A stretch of 64,000 bases of DNA from NCBI RefSeq assembly GCF_029227915.1, contig NC_079880.1, positions 13,470,001 through 13,534,000 on the forward strand, read 5' to 3'. Shown here piece by piece: positions 1 through 13,000 of this stretch. Each line of letters starts with the position of its first letter. Positions within the stretch are counted from its first letter, which is position 1. The notes under the pieces were generated by a model that worked only from the letters and a program-made list of their open reading frames with translations, was not told where the DNA came from and made no database searches. Position numbers and translations under genes: made by a program. This stretch comes from Hydractinia symbiolongicarpus (lineage: Eukaryota; Cnidaria; Hydrozoa; Anthoathecata; Hydractiniidae).

Positions 1-459
1 GAAATTCAAACTGCCGGCGTTGGTACATCTGCGCATTATATTGCACAAGAATAAAAAATTGTGCACAATTAATTGTGTACAATATGTTGTAGCTGTGGAG
101 CCTGCCTGTTAAGCGTAGTTTCAACTGCTGGAAATTATTGTAGCAAATATTGTAGAAATAATTGTATTCTGTACAATTATATATTAGAATATAAATAATT
201 CACACGTTTTTTTCGAGAATGCTTAAATGCGCAAAAAATAAAAGAAATATCCAATTTATTTGCAATTGACTCAATAAGGACCTGTTACCTGTTACTTTAA
301 ATTGAACTTATTTGATTTAGAAAAAAACTTATAAGCTTTGAAGTCGCAATATATGCTACGTTGTGGTTACAACTGTAAAATATCTTCTAAACATAATATA
401 CAATTATGTACAATACATTGTAGCAGCAGAAACTATCCTTGAGGGTTGGTCGTCTTTCG
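1..459. other. AT-rich non-coding sequence
   Basis: No gene seen. It holds several short, nearly palindromic TGTACAAT/ATTGTACA-like words (about 57-85, 165-180 and 395-412), which may be remains of a repeat. Nothing else can be supported. Confidence 0.5.
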
Positions 460-463
460 TTAA

Positions 464-1193
464 CCCTATTCGGTCCAGGGGGGTGGTGGTTACCCCCCTC
501 CATCTGACGGGTTTTTTCAATAATTCCTTAATGGTATATTGAATGGCTACAATAATTACTGAGTTTCAATATTTATCTATTAGACACCTGCATGTATAAT
601 GTTTAGTTCCCATACAGAGGCTTTGATATTGGCTATTACTCAAAACTACCCCTAAGAATCTCTATAAAACCCTTATAAGAAGGAAAAATATAATAACTCT
701 TGTTAGGATTATGTCTGGAACTTGAAACTTACACCACAACTTTGTTTCATCACGAAGAATCTTTTTGCATGTTTTACTTGCGTGATTAATCCGATTATCC
801 ACGTTTTTTTAGGATTTTACCCGAAAATCGAAAAAAAAAACGGATTTTCGGACAATATTTGGCAATTTTGCATACGATCTATGTAAAAACCGGAATATAT
901 GTTAAATAACCTTTATTTAGAATAGGAACTTAAAACAGAATGTAAAAATTCGCTCTAGAACTAAAGGAATTGAATTTTAAGCAGATATTGCTATTTTAAA
1001 GAAATTTCAAACTTTGAATAAGGTCAAAGAAAATATGCTGACCCAAGCAAAAATTTATTGCTGCTGTTTTGTTCATTTTGTCACGTAGTATAAGTTTGAT
1101 TCAATTTGGGCAAGCCTTTAAAAAGTTATTAAGGCGAAGCGGATCCCCCCCCTCCCCGGTCATAATATGTTTGAAAAACCGGACCGAATAGGG
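464..1193. mobile_element. piggyBac-like MITE, copy 1
   Basis: A 730-bp non-autonomous DNA transposon. It is flanked by TTAA at 460-463 and at 1194-1197. Its terminal inverted repeats read CCCTATTCGGTCC at the left and GGACCGAATAGGG at the right. A TTAA target duplication with termini starting CCCT is the hallmark of piggyBac elements. There is no coding capacity inside. The subterminal parts are G- or C-rich (475-500 and 1145-1160) in an otherwise AT-rich element. A shorter second copy with the same ends lies at 47020-47538 and supports the boundaries. Confidence 0.8.
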
Positions 1194-1610
1194 TTAAGTC
1201 TGTTTTATGTGGGTTTAAAGTCTACTTTTATACCGTAATAGGACCAGGCATAACAACTGAATGATTTTTGATCCACAAGGTTAAATGTATTTGTCGTTTA
1301 AAATGTTTAGCCACTTTTAACATGTGGTTAAAAATAAAGAATACATCTTGTTCACATGATTTCAATGCGTGCTCCAGTCTAAACTTAAGATAAATACAAA
1401 ATGGCGTGAAAACGAGCACCAACCTTTATTGTTCCCACACATCGTTTTGCTTCTTTTTTAATTATCAATGAGGGTCCTGCGAAGGGGGCCCTAGTGCATT
1501 AATGCAAACTGTAAAAAACATGAATTTAAGTTTAAATATGTTACTGATTTATATGACTATATTTTATAAGATCTGCACAATCAATAACATTTTTAGATAT
1601 GTGCTTGGTA

Positions 1611-2400
1611 AGATACAACTAAAGATAATTTAGTCAATGACGTGTGTAGAAAAAGGAACTAACAGGAATAAGTATAATAGCTTGGCCATTGACGTATTTG
1701 GAAAAGGGAACTAGCTAGAAAAGTCAATTTTTAAAATTAGGAGAAAACGTAGTAGAGAATAACTGAAAGAATAACATGAAACTTAGGAAGCCCTAATGAA
1801 TTGCATTGATCAGGTAATTGTTAACTTTACCTGTGCGTAGGCCTAGTTGCTATTGTATCAACGTCCGCTTGTTTACTGAATGAAGTTTGACAAGATTCAA
1901 TTACAATAAGTTTTCTTAATTATCTGACCTATGATGCATGATAGTAAATTTGCGCGAAAATGTTTTGGCAGTCATGTCAGTGGATTGTTGTTTACTTGAT
2001 ATTTGTTGGTTAGATACAACTAATAGGTAATTTAGTTGATGATGTGTCTAGAAAAAGGGACTATCGACCAATATGGACAAAATTAATGAGACAAAGGCAG
2101 TTTTTTGATCATTTTTCAAACACGGCATTCTCTAGTGCGCCATTAGAACCAAAGAATCCTCGTTGCGGGCCTCGAAAGTTGCAAAATTCGGGAGAGATCG
2201 TCGTGCGATGTTTAGCATGCTTCAATAGTATGAGTTTAACTAAACAACCTAAAATACCAAGTCCGTTGTAAACATTGACAAGCAAACATTGGCCTCTTCA
2301 AAATGCACGACTTCATTGTGACAACCAATCATAATTGTGACGGCTAAAATTAGTGACGACTAAAATGATCTGCACTGTTACAGTTTCTTTTGTGTCCACG
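1611..2400. repeat. Dispersed repeat family copy (2.0-2.4 kb)
   Basis: A block starting near 1611 (GATACAACTAAAGATAATTT) recurs in diverged form at 2012, and the 2040-2400 part recurs at 41220-41610 and 61990-62240. Shared words are the stretch around ATGGACAAAATTAAT (2071) and the stretch CCTAAGTCCGT-like plus TGTGAACATT-like near 2260. The short open frame at 2044-2271 lies wholly in this repeat and is not a gene. The element class is unknown. I see no terminal repeats that define its ends. Confidence 0.5.
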
Positions 2401-3046
2401 ATTGTAGTCCAAATAATTTTCACAAGGAAGATTTAACATAGGGAGTGTATAAATGAGATTATCTCGATGCTGTTGTATTGTTTACGCCGATGATTGGCAA
2501 TCATAATTTATTTTCTCGTTTACTAAACTTAGGAGCAATTGAAATCATTTAGTTAATGACATGCCTACCTATGAAGCTATGAAACCGAGATGACGCAGTT
2601 TCACTAGTTATATCATTATAAATTTGACATGAGCAGAAGTATTTGGCAATAGTGTTTATTGTCGTGCGTGCTTTAAGTGCCCGACAATATTAATATTATT
2701 TAGGCTCACGAGTAAATTCCAGCTAAGAATTTTCGAAAAAAATAAACATCAGCTAAGAAAAAAGACAACAGGAAACCCTTTTTTCTTTTTTTTTTTTTTA
2801 AAAACATTGTTCCATATGGAAATGCATAATAATATTCTGTGACAACCACTAAACGAACGATGACGCTTTTGTGCATAATTAAGGAATGACGAAAAACTGT
2901 CGTTATTGTAGTAAATTCTTTATGATTTTAAATGAAATAAGGGCATGTAAGTAACTCGCAGAGTTCTATATTTTTCACAAGTACCCTCATATAGGCTAAT
3001 AAGTTATTTCTCGCACCATTGAATACCTACTAAAGCGAATAATGCA

Positions 3047-3125
3047 CAGTGGAACCGCACTAACACGGGTACTTGTGGGACAAGCATTATTGTCAGATTT
3101 AGGGAAGTGTCCCGTAAACAAAATC
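3047..3125 (+). mobile_element. Solo terminal repeat, pogo/Tigger-like
   Basis: The segment starts CAGTGGAACC and continues with words for alternating 'ACACGGGTACTTGTGGGAC' and 'AGGGAAGTGTCCCG'. This is the usual look of a Tigger/pogo terminal inverted repeat. No matching opposite end was found nearby, so it is a solo end or a badly decayed element. The call rests on family resemblance only. Confidence 0.4.
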
Positions 3126-3129
3126 AAAC

Positions 3130-6100
3130 TGGAAATCTCTTTTGTCGTTTTCGCGGGAATGGCACAAGAAAAGGGCATTGAGTGAAGCAATACGATAATA
3201 CAAGATACACTTGTGGTACAAAAATATTTATTAAAGAATTACACCCATAAATAATGCGATTATTTATGGGCGTAAAGCCGAAAAATGTAACAGGTTTATG
3301 CAGATGTAATACTGTCAGAGTTCCTTCAAAACTTATCTAGGACATATCCTGTTTTGACGGTTTTGAAGACTGTTTGTTTTAACGTGGCTTCACTCTCAGT
3401 ATATTACAGCGAAGCATTGAAAGCCAAGTCACTCTCCTTATGTAGCTGAGTGTTTGCTGATTTTTTTCAAACATACAATATGATAGTTGAGAACAAAATA
3501 AAGTGAAAAAAAATCGTGTCATTGTTAGAATAATAAGGATTTTAATTTTTAATAAAATGACGTGCACTAAATAGCTAACGATGCAAAATAGGTATGGATG
3601 CTAATGAATTTCAGAACTGGAAGATTTAAGATTGTTTAGCTGGCTATGTATACCAAGTTTATCTTACAAGAATTCGTACCCACTGACGTGTTACGCAATT
3701 AAAACAAAAGGGGGTGTTTAAAGGGTGTGTTTTTAGCTATTTGGAGTTCTTTAATTCAAGTCAGTACGGCGCCAGACAGGCTGATTACGTAATTAAATTT
3801 ACTAAAAATAATTTTTTGAAATTGTTATGGAACAAACGTAAGCATTCTCCTGGAAAAGATAATATTTGTCGAAATAGACTAATAGCATAGTTGATATTCT
3901 GCAGTCAGAAGACTTTTTATATAGACACACAAGTAACTTAACACAAAACGAGCAAATTTTTAAAACTAACCAGCCTGTTTTGCCAAGGTTTAACATATGG
4001 TTTAAAAAAAACTGGAAAATTTAAATATATATCATAATTTATTTTTTTTGTAAACACTACCTACCTAGTTTGCTAGCTACATTTTAGAAACGTAAAGAAT
4101 CCTAATACAGGAATGAAAAAAATCTGTTTTACTCATGTTCTTGACGAAATGTAAAAAAACACTTTTGAATATTTGTCCACAATCCTTCCTTTCCTACTCT
4201 CAATATGTGGTACATATTATTTCAACTAAAGTGACAATTTTCGGCCAACATTAAAGTGACGCAAAAATTAATTCGGACAGACGTTTTATTACATTTTGTC
4301 TGTTTGTAAGTGTGACAAAGATTTGAAACAAAAAAAAACCGCAGGTAAAATATATCGCACATCCACAGCGTCTATGTTGTGTTATCAAAGCTTTCTCCGT
4401 ACTTTAAGTAGCTAGACCTACAAAATTATTGTTTTTTGACTTTTAGGTGAGAAAAAGCAAGGGAAAGAATGAAACTATTCTCTTTATCGTATTAGTTAAT
4501 TGCTACTAAAAAATATCAGTAATAATTTTTCTTTTTTTTTTTTTTCTTAAAACTAATGACTAGAGTTAAAATAAAATTAAAATGTCTATTAAAGTGTCAA
4601 GCCACAAAATTGAATGTTACGCTCAACAACTTCTTAACAAATTTGAGGATAAGGTCAAACTTTTACCAAATAAGAAGTAAAATGTCAATTAAAGGTGAAA
4701 AAAAATGTTAGTTGAATAGTTCACTGCAAAGAGCATAAAAATTATGTGCAGTATCCATCAAAAATTTGCAATTGGTGTGCTTACAGTGACCAGTCAATGT
4801 CCCACGCCCTTCACATTAATTTGGCAAAAATCAAAAGTACAAAAAATTAAGTAAAAACAAAATTTATTTTCTTAAAACTTATTTAAATATGTTTTTACAC
4901 CATTCTAATAAAATTGACATAAATATGATTTCAGATCACCTAGAGTTTAAATTAATTCAAAAGATGATGAGATTTTTATAAAGAAAATAATCTTGCAATT
5001 TTTAACAACACATTCTTTGGCAACAGCTTCCTCTTTAGGACTATGTACTTGACAAGAGAATTACGGACCGATTAGAACTGTTATGATATGTTTAATAATT
5101 TGTATCAAGGACACTTTTATTTAAATTTTTGATTCAGTGTAAGTAGAGTTATTACTACGGTAGTGAGGTATGCAACTACACTACTGTAACTGAAGCTATT
5201 GTGAATAGTGTTCACTCCTTCCTAATAACTATACAGCTTTAACCCAGTCCAGATTGTAGACAGTACACTACCCATTGCTTACGTGTGTAAGTTCTGTTCT
5301 GTAACATGAACTTGCACCACTAGCATTGTGCTAATTTAAAGTATGTTAGCTATAGGTAGCTAAAAGAAATAACTCGATTAGCTATACTTAAAGTTCGTAT
5401 TTAGCCAAAACTGGAATAAAAGCCATTAAGTTGTAAAAAAAGGAGAGATGCTAAACCTAACATAACAGCAAAGCATCGTGAAGATTCCTGACCTACATGC
5501 AAAATCAAATTTCAATGCCCCATGGATGTTACCATATATGTCAGCTTTACATTTATAAGGGTCGACTACACTTCTCTTACTGCTACGTTTCGTGTAAAGT
5601 TCTTAAATGAGCCTATATCGTTCTGTTTGAATACTAATCTGTTTGAAATTTTTCACGCATTTACTTCCTTTGTGGTGTATATCATATAAGAATAACAAAA
5701 TTAATACTTAATCATATTTTTTTATTAGTTTCGGAAAGTAACTTTTCAAGTATACAGGATCATAATTGCCAGTTTAGCAAGGTTTAGAGAATAGAATACC
5801 ATTTAACGACATCTGCGTTTGATGTAAAAAAGCACTTAGAGCACTTTAGCAAAATAGGTTAGGTGAATTATTCTTACATAAGACTAGCTGAAATACCAAC
5901 GAAACGTCGAATAGGTATTAGTATGTTAAACAATTATATCCTCAATGCTTACAAAATATATATATATAGTGCTTTTCAAACGTCTTTTTGTAAAAGACGG
6001 TAGAAGTAACTTAATAAATAATTCTTACGTAAAAGTTAATATGCTCATGTTGACTCACGAGCGATTTAAAAGTTAACAGAAAAGTATTATGATATTTTTT

Positions 6101-8400
6101 CCCCATGGAATGTACTATGGAATGTACTATTTACATGACTGTAAATTAGAAAGCAGTGGTATGTCCTTTTGTTTATTGTTTTAAATACAGATTAGCCGTT
6201 ATTTACAGCAAGTGTTTGAATTACTTAACCTTTCACATCTCCTGTCGAGTAGACACGTGGAGGGGGGTCCTGACCTTTTTTTTAAAAAAGAAGACGAGTT
6301 TTGCTTTAAGATGACTTTGCCAAATGTGAGTAATTGATAACACTCGTGTTTTTACAGTGGGAAAATCCACGGCAGTTTGCTTGTCGCAACTAATAGCTAC
6401 CATTTTTGGCTCACAGACGGAATGTCGAGTATTACTATTACGACTTAAATTGCGTTTTAATTTATTATGCTGAAGAGCTGCAAGTGGGTTGATTTAGCAT
6501 GTTTAATGTTTCTTTAATTTAAACGGAATTTAAACAACATCAAAAATAACAAAGCGGGACAAAAAACTTAAATTATTTTTTGTTTTTATACTTTTTTTAT
6601 TCCCGTTTCTGTGCACAAGAAAAGTTTTAAATGATTTATACTTTCAGTTTGAATCGAAACGGAAAAGTTCAGCATTTCGGAAATTGTCTGTTCCGTTCCT
6701 TTCCGATCCGTTCTGATCTGTTCCATTTCTTTTTTTAAAGATATTTTATTTTTATGTAGCATTTGAATCATATCTTTTATGCACAAGTTGCATTTTTTAT
6801 TATAATTTTTTACATCTGTGAAATTTAAAACATTTATAGTAAATATGTTTTTTAAAAACATCCAGATTCTTTTATGGTCATTGCCAATAAGTGAATAATA
6901 TAAAAATATATTTTCCATGGGACTGACAGCTAGTGTGTTTATAAATCCAATCAGTCAATTAGAACAAGTAATTAACACACTGGTATAAATAATCATCAAA
7001 GAATGGAGTAGTTTTGCCGCACATGTATAATTCTTACAAGTAAGTTATGCAACATAACTTCTACTATGACATTGCTGCTATAAATAAAAATAATTTCTTT
7101 TTTCACAATTAGTTTTTACAGATCAGGACTTTTGGTGAATGTGGACAACGCGATTTTTTCTTTTTTAAAATGACTGCTTTATTTTTTTCTGATCTTTCTA
7201 AATACAATTATAAGCGCCTGTATTATCAGAAAGATTTGTGTCACCATTGGGTAGACTTTAAAATGTCAACATTTAATTGAGGACATCTTGACATTTTTTT
7301 CTCTCTTCTTGATCATTTTAATATATATCATGCTGACATGCGCAGGTTTAAAGATATTATGCGCATCTTAAAATATCTCCACTTCTCCAATTCCAGTGGA
7401 ATAGCTTTGATCGTATGAATGAGGGTAAAGACTATGATTATGTCCTCATGTGAGTTGATGTCAATGCAGCCCTCTACAACTACACGTAAACCATAAATAT
7501 AATCGTCAGATGATCAGTCGTTATTCGACAAATATAAAACTAACTACCTTACTTCTTAGATGACAAATCCTGTTGATTTACGGAGGAAAATCCCCCAACG
7601 TTGAACCGCAATATTTTTGACAGTTTCGGTTTTATGAAATGCTTTCCGCATACTTTAGAAAGCGGATAAATTTGGCTACGCAATGGAAACAAACATGGTT
7701 TTTTGATTACCCCGGCGATTGTGAATTCAACATCGGAAAGTTGATGGCCAAATATAAATAAAAGCTCCCACATAGACTTTAAAAAAGCTTAAAACAATGC
7801 CAAATTTTTTTAGCTAGGGCAAGTTTAAAAATGTTTGTTTAAAAAGGCATAAAAAACCATGAAGTACAATTAAACACACGATTTAACAATTGTATTTCCG
7901 CAGCGTGTTATTAAAATCTTAAAAAAAACCAACACATTAAAGCAGTCAAAAGTAATACCCATTGAGATAAAAGCTTAATATAATCTTCTGTACATTTAGC
8001 ACATGATCGGCTTATGAACATCTGTTGTCACAAATATGGATTTGTATTCGTACATTTACATTTTTTTGCAAATCAATTCATTAGGTTCGTCAATGTATTT
8101 ATCTTTTCTTTTATTGAACAGAAGCTTTTAAACTATCGTTAAGTCTTAATGCGTGTGTTACATTATTTTAATTTCCACACCTTTAGCCTTAAAATAAATC
8201 AGTCAGGAATAGTGTAGTATGCCTTTCTCCACATCTTATTGATTGATTTGAAAAAAGAAAAGCAGTTCTTTGCCAAATAATCTTTTAGTTAACAAAATAG
8301 GCTTGCACAATTTTTAATTGGTGTTATATTTTCTTTCTATTGCTTAGTTTCAAATTATATCGTTAAGCAAATTCCGTTGTAAATATATTTCTGCAATTCG
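3130..8400. other. Long gene-free AT-rich interval
   Basis: No protein-coding segment with a recognisable domain or plausible exon structure was found on either strand. It holds a 12-bp-stem palindrome at 3244-3270, poly(A)/poly(T) tracts (for example 2781-2800 just before it and about 4530-4545), a short AT dinucleotide run near 5960, a 12-bp tandem duplication near 6105-6130, and four degenerate 10-bp repeats at about 6688-6730. Open frames of 60-110 residues here (for example 6586-6918 on -) are low-complexity and show no family features. Confidence 0.55.
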
Positions 8401-8419
8401 GGGTGTATACTACGATCTG

Positions 8420-8640
8420 CTAAATGTTATTTAACATTTTCCGGTTTTTACAATATTGACTTGTAAATAATGTTAAAAATTCTTATTGTTCCTGAATTTT
8501 CGAGTAAAATCTGCGAAAAATAGGAACTTTACAGTCTGATTCACCTTTGTAAAATAAAGTCGTGTTGTATGTTTTAAGTTCCAAGAATAATCTCAACATA
8601 ACTTATTATAATTTCCTGCAATGCAGAAACTCAAAAACTG
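8420..8640 (-). repeat. Diverged inverted relative of the piggyBac-like MITE
   Basis: Read on the minus strand, this stretch resembles the internal part of the 464-1193 element. Both contain a match to AACTTGAAACTTACA-like and TAATAACTCTTGTTAGGATT-like words, here as the reverse complement around 8575-8620. Similarity is patchy and no TTAA-flanked ends are visible. It is a candidate old copy only. Confidence 0.3.
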
Positions 8641-8649
8641 AAGAAAAAA

Positions 8650-9950
8650 AATGAGGGCCACGATAGGGAAAAAATTAAAAATTCTCAGGTGAGCAGTCAT
8701 ACACGTCTAGCATGTACATTTTATCAACGAAAGAACAACAAAGATACAAATTCTACTAGTTATTTGTGGTTGCCAAATTAGAAACAGTAATTTCTTGTTG
8801 CATCACGGGTATTTACTGCTCCGTTTAGAAAAAAATTGGCACACAAAATTATTTACAATATTTTCATAAAAATTTGTGTTTAAAAAACGGTCATTTTGGA
8901 AAATGACCTAAGAACTTGGAGAATGCTGCTTGGCTGACGTCAACACAAATTTGTACTTATTAAATAGTTTTAACCCAAATATGGTAGATGTGGTACCGGA
9001 AAAAAATTACTTTTTCTACTAACCTGTACTGTCCGAATTTGCAATACTAAGAATGGACTATGTAGGAACCCTTTATCGCACAACAACCACCTTTAAACCA
9101 ATACAATCGAATAATAATGTTCTTTGGACAAAACACGTATTCTCAGAAAAATAATCATATCAGGAAAATGTTTATTGATACTGAACTTTCTTTATGATAT
9201 ACCAGCTATATTTTTGCCAAGTATCATGACCTTAGCCTAAATCATTTAAAAGTTAAAGTAGTTCAAATCTACCGCACCCCCAGTTTATTTAAAAACAAAA
9301 TGGCAAGTATAAAGTATAGTAGACAAATTGATGAATGTAGATACGCTTTTTAAAAATTTTACCTTTATTTAAAATATAAGACTAGTCGTAGGCCTGTGAA
9401 AAATTCAGGTTCATTTACCTGTCGCTACTTTTTGGCTCACAGACAGCAATGTGTGTAATAATGTAAGCTCTATAGATAAAGATTCTACCGGTCAAAATTC
9501 CTTATCCTTTTCTTTGGATGGATTACGGCTTATTTTACCAAGGCTCAAAGTGAAATTTTACTAGCTGGTATGTGAAGCCATTATAAAATGGTACCGCAAA
9601 ACGTGAAAAAGTAAACAAATCAGGTGATTTTAGAACGCACAAGACTGGATCAACTAAAACATTTTTTTAGTTCACATAATAATTTAGATTTGATTTGTGA
9701 AGTTACTAAAGTTAAGATCTCAAATTGTAAAAATATAAAATTCGAACATGCCTTTTTTTACAGCTTACTTAAGCGGTACAAAAACGGCTTGGATTATATT
9801 ATTTAAAGAAAAGAAATTCACCTTTAAGGATCTGATAAAGGTAGGTAATAAAACGGATACTGACCTGTTTTGATGTTGTATTGAAATATATATCTAAAGT
9901 CCTTGAATAAGGGTAACTTTGACCTTGGACTTTTTGTTTTGCTCTACGAA
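8650..9950. other. Gene-free AT-rich interval
   Basis: No gene, RNA gene or clear mobile-element end was seen. A 60-residue open frame at 9624-9806 (+) is lysine/phenylalanine-rich, lacks splice context and matches nothing I recognise. Confidence 0.5.
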
Positions 9951-9954
9951 ATTA

Positions 9955-10030
9955 AAACTGCATCTGCATGTTGCACAACAGAATAATCTACATCAGGGTC
10001 CCGCGAAAATCGAAAATTCGGAAAAACAGT
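9955..10030 (+). repeat. Fragment of dispersed repeat family
   Basis: The words around GCACAACAGAATAATC and GGGTCCCGCGAAAATCG match the copy at 41370-41420 (GCACAATAAAATAATCC, GGGTCCCACAAAAGTCG). This is a short, diverged fragment of the same repeat family found at 2.0, 41.2 and 62.0 kb. Confidence 0.45.
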
Positions 10031-10290
10031 GGTGTTGTATTAGCAGCAAATACTATCTTTCATATATATGGATATAAAGAAAATGCTTGAAAAATTTATG
10101 ACAAAAACTTCTAAATCCCAAAATGTAATAACATAACTAGCTACTTTAAAGATACACAAATAACTATGTTTCATAACTAAATATCCATATTCCTTCCCTC
10201 CAACATTTTCATGGCCGTGGGGCAAAAGAAGCATGTTTGAGATTTACTTACCAAAAAACATCAAAAATAAGATCTGTGCTCATTAATTGA

Positions 10291-10331
10291 CTGTAATTCA
10301 AGGTTTGCCATGAGGCAGATTTGAATTACAG
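10291..10331. repeat. Hairpin, 11-bp plus 4-bp stem
   Basis: The arms CTGTAATTCAA and TTGAATTACAG are perfectly complementary. Inside them, TGCC and GGCA pair around the loop ATGA, separated by a small asymmetric internal loop. The 41-nt foldback could be a decayed MITE or a structured RNA. No context decides this. Confidence 0.5.
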
Positions 10332-11342
10332 GGATTTTCTTTAATATTTGTTTGTGTTTGAGAGAAATTGAATTTGATATCTTCGAAGAAAGCTCCGTTA
10401 ACTAGCCTAATGTTCTGGGTATAATGTGCGTATAACGTGTTGTTACGCAAAAACTCAATTTTTTTTAAAAAAGCGGCTTTAATTACCCCCTTAATATAAA
10501 AGCATTATTGTTCAAAGCTATTTTTTAGTTCATCTGATGCTAGCCAAGTATTACAAAAACGAAACAATCGTCAAGGGACATTTCAGACCAGCAGATGTGA
10601 TATTGTGTCATGATCAAGACTGCTCAATCAGCTGCCATTCTTACTAAATAACCTAGTACTTGAAGTTCTAAAATTCGCGAATCTAATGTAAAAAAAAGCA
10701 ATATACTATTCCTATTAGCCGTCCTGTTTTAGTGTACTTTGTTTTTCATTGTAGCTTACCAAATATTTCGTAATACACTTGTGTTTATTTAAAAAAAACT
10801 AACGCCTTATTGTCTTAATTGTCCAGAAAGTCTTTTATTTCTTTATCGCTGATGTTAATAGAAGCAATTTAGATATACATCTTGCGCTGGTTAATTGCGA
10901 TCGAGAAAACGGAAAATTTGATCAGGAGTAGTGCAGTGTTTAATGTTTAGATGACGTGTGTAATCTTAAGCTTCCCACTTGTCTATTGATGACGATCCGC
11001 GCGTAATGTATCGCGTCATACACGAAAAAACGTTTGTTCCAGCACGGGCGCTTGTTCCAGCTCCTTTTACTGGCATTCTTTCAAGCTGCGGGGGTGTTCA
11101 TCTTAGTCTGATTGCTATGTTTAACGATTTAAGGAAATTTATTAACATTACAGGTATTTACAACTATGTTCAGAGAAAGTTGGCATCGACATTTATTTAC
11201 GATGTGCTCATCAATTAAATGTAATTGCATGTAATTTGTGCGGACACTAAAGAAGGTACAAGTCCACATCAGTTTATCATAAATTTCATGATTGACATTC
11301 TTGCGTAATTGGCCTTAATGCTCTACGTCATGGAGCATTACC

Positions 11343-11350
11343 TATAAATA
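11343..11350 (+). promoter_or_regulatory. TATA box of the 11.4-12.5 kb gene
   Basis: TATAAATA lies 65 bp before the chosen start codon (11415). A start site near 11373-11380 would give a short leader without another ATG before 11415. The ATG at 11352 would lie upstream of transcription. The call is by position and motif only. Confidence 0.45.
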
Positions 11351-11414
11351 ATGCGCGCATTAGAAAATATTCAGAGATTACAAACAGATGTGGTTAGTAC
11401 AGAAAAGCAAGAAA

Positions 11415-12548
11415 ATGACAAGATTCGTAGTGTTTTATATGATATCCCAGGTAAAATACAATATTGCCTAAAGCTGTAAAGCACTTTAGGAGCTTAAGAA
11501 GCGTTGAGTGTAATGATACCTCGGCTAGATGCAATTATTTTTTTACAGTTATAAACAATCGCTCAAGATAAAAACAACATCGTTTGCGAACGATACATTG
11601 AGCTTGCTAATCTTTCTCTGTCTTAGGTGTTCATTGGTCAATACATTGTAAATTCGGTTCTCCTAAACGGAAAAGAAGAGATTCGCATCAGAGATGTATT
11701 AAAAGTCAGTGTTCGTTCTCCCAAGCACGAAGATGGCACTGACTATAGAGCACCGTCAAGTATTTTGGCTGCAGTGAAGAGCTGTTATTTGCAAGATGAT
11801 TCGATCTGTCAAATAGATGACAACGTGGACAATAGGTTTCGTTCTACCATTACGATAGACGTCGAATACACAAACAACAGAATGCAGATGACAGGAATTG
11901 GCTTTTCCCAAAAAACAATCCCCAGTCAAGATAGAATCCGACGCAGTCTAACGGAAAGGCCCATTCGCATCAAAGTTAGAGTTCGCAGATCAGGACAAGT
12001 TGTAATCCATAAAAAGAAAGTAAATAAAACTTCAAAAATAGAACTGTTAGAAACTCATAATTTAAAGAAAACAAATGGCACGAGTAAGTATGTGTTTTCG
12101 TGGTGCTTTTATGAGAATATTGAATTAGGATTTTGTGTTGACTTAAAGAGATGTGATTGCAAACTTTAATATTTTTATTGAATTAATGATTTTCTTTAAT
12201 GCCCTTGAATTCATATGTTTTTTAAATTTTCAATATCTTTCTTTAGATGGAAAAAATACGTCTGGGAACAGATATGTGAAATTGTGTAAAGTGGGCGGCG
12301 TATGGGTGACCTGTTTAGGAATATACACACCCCGACCAACGACAACCTGTCGTAAAGGATTTATATGCCTTGGTAACTTCACTGCAGCAAAGTTCAAAAT
12401 ACCCGACAGGAACACTGTTAAGAAATCTTCAAATCGAAGGAGAAGACATACAGATAAATTTAATATTTATTTTGAGAGGACTTCTCAACTGACAGTTAAA
12501 AAATGTTTGAAGTATTTCATAGCTGGATTAGAATCGACAACGTCGTAG
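11415..12548 (+). CDS. Putative secreted protein of unknown family, three exons
   Basis: Three exons join in frame: 11415-11450, 11627-12083 and 12247-12548. Introns are 11451-11626 and 12084-12246, with GTAAAA/TTAG and GTAAGT/TTTAG borders preceded by T-rich tracts. The phases fit (0, then 1), giving 264 residues and stop TAG. Residues 1-26 or so (MTRFVVFYMISQ then VFIGQYIVNSVLL) are hydrophobic and look like a signal peptide interrupted by the first intron. The rest is hydrophilic and basic, with RRSL, RVRRSG and NRRRRH clusters that could be processing sites. It has seven or more cysteines, mainly in the last exon, and N-glycosylation sequons NKT, NGT, NTS and NFT in the second half. I do not recognise the family. 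Being extracellular, perhaps a precursor of processed peptides, is inference. The consistent splicing, TATA box and intact frame argue that it is a real gene. Confidence 0.7.
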
Positions 12549-13000
12549 CCTATTGTTTGTATTATTTTAAGTCTCTTGTAAATACATAAATTAATTCCAA
12601 AGTGTTCATTCTTTTTGCATTATAATTTCCGTTTGGCAATGGCTGCGATAAAGGTTTATAGATGAAAACCATGTGTGCTTTCTACTAGACATACTGTCCG
12701 CTGTATGATATGAGTAAAACATTTTTTCCGCGTATTATCAAACGGTGTTTACAGAAATATATAAAAAAAGTTATCAAATTAGCTACAGTACATCAGGGTG
12801 GCCACAGGAATTTTGTAATAAACTTCATTCCAATGACTTTTTTGGTGATTTTAAGACCACTAGACGCAATTTTTGTTGATTTCAAATTGATAAACGTGAT
12901 TGGAAGAAAACAGATTTGAATCATTCGACAAGGTATAGAATGTATTCTTATAATAGAAATAAGCGGTGTTTAAAAAAGCTCATTATGTTAAAAAATATAT

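Noticed and set aside
679-690. Conserved proline near the start of the SSD core thought to be mutated in this NPC1
   Set aside because: Counting along the human protein shows that the functionally important proline is the one in EVIPF, which is kept; the changed proline is another one. Coordinates here refer to human residues, not to window bases.
12710-12919. 69-residue open frame downstream of the secreted gene
   Set aside because: It overlaps a one-sided hAT-like end (CAGGGTGGCCAC at 12794) and resembles repeat-derived sequence.
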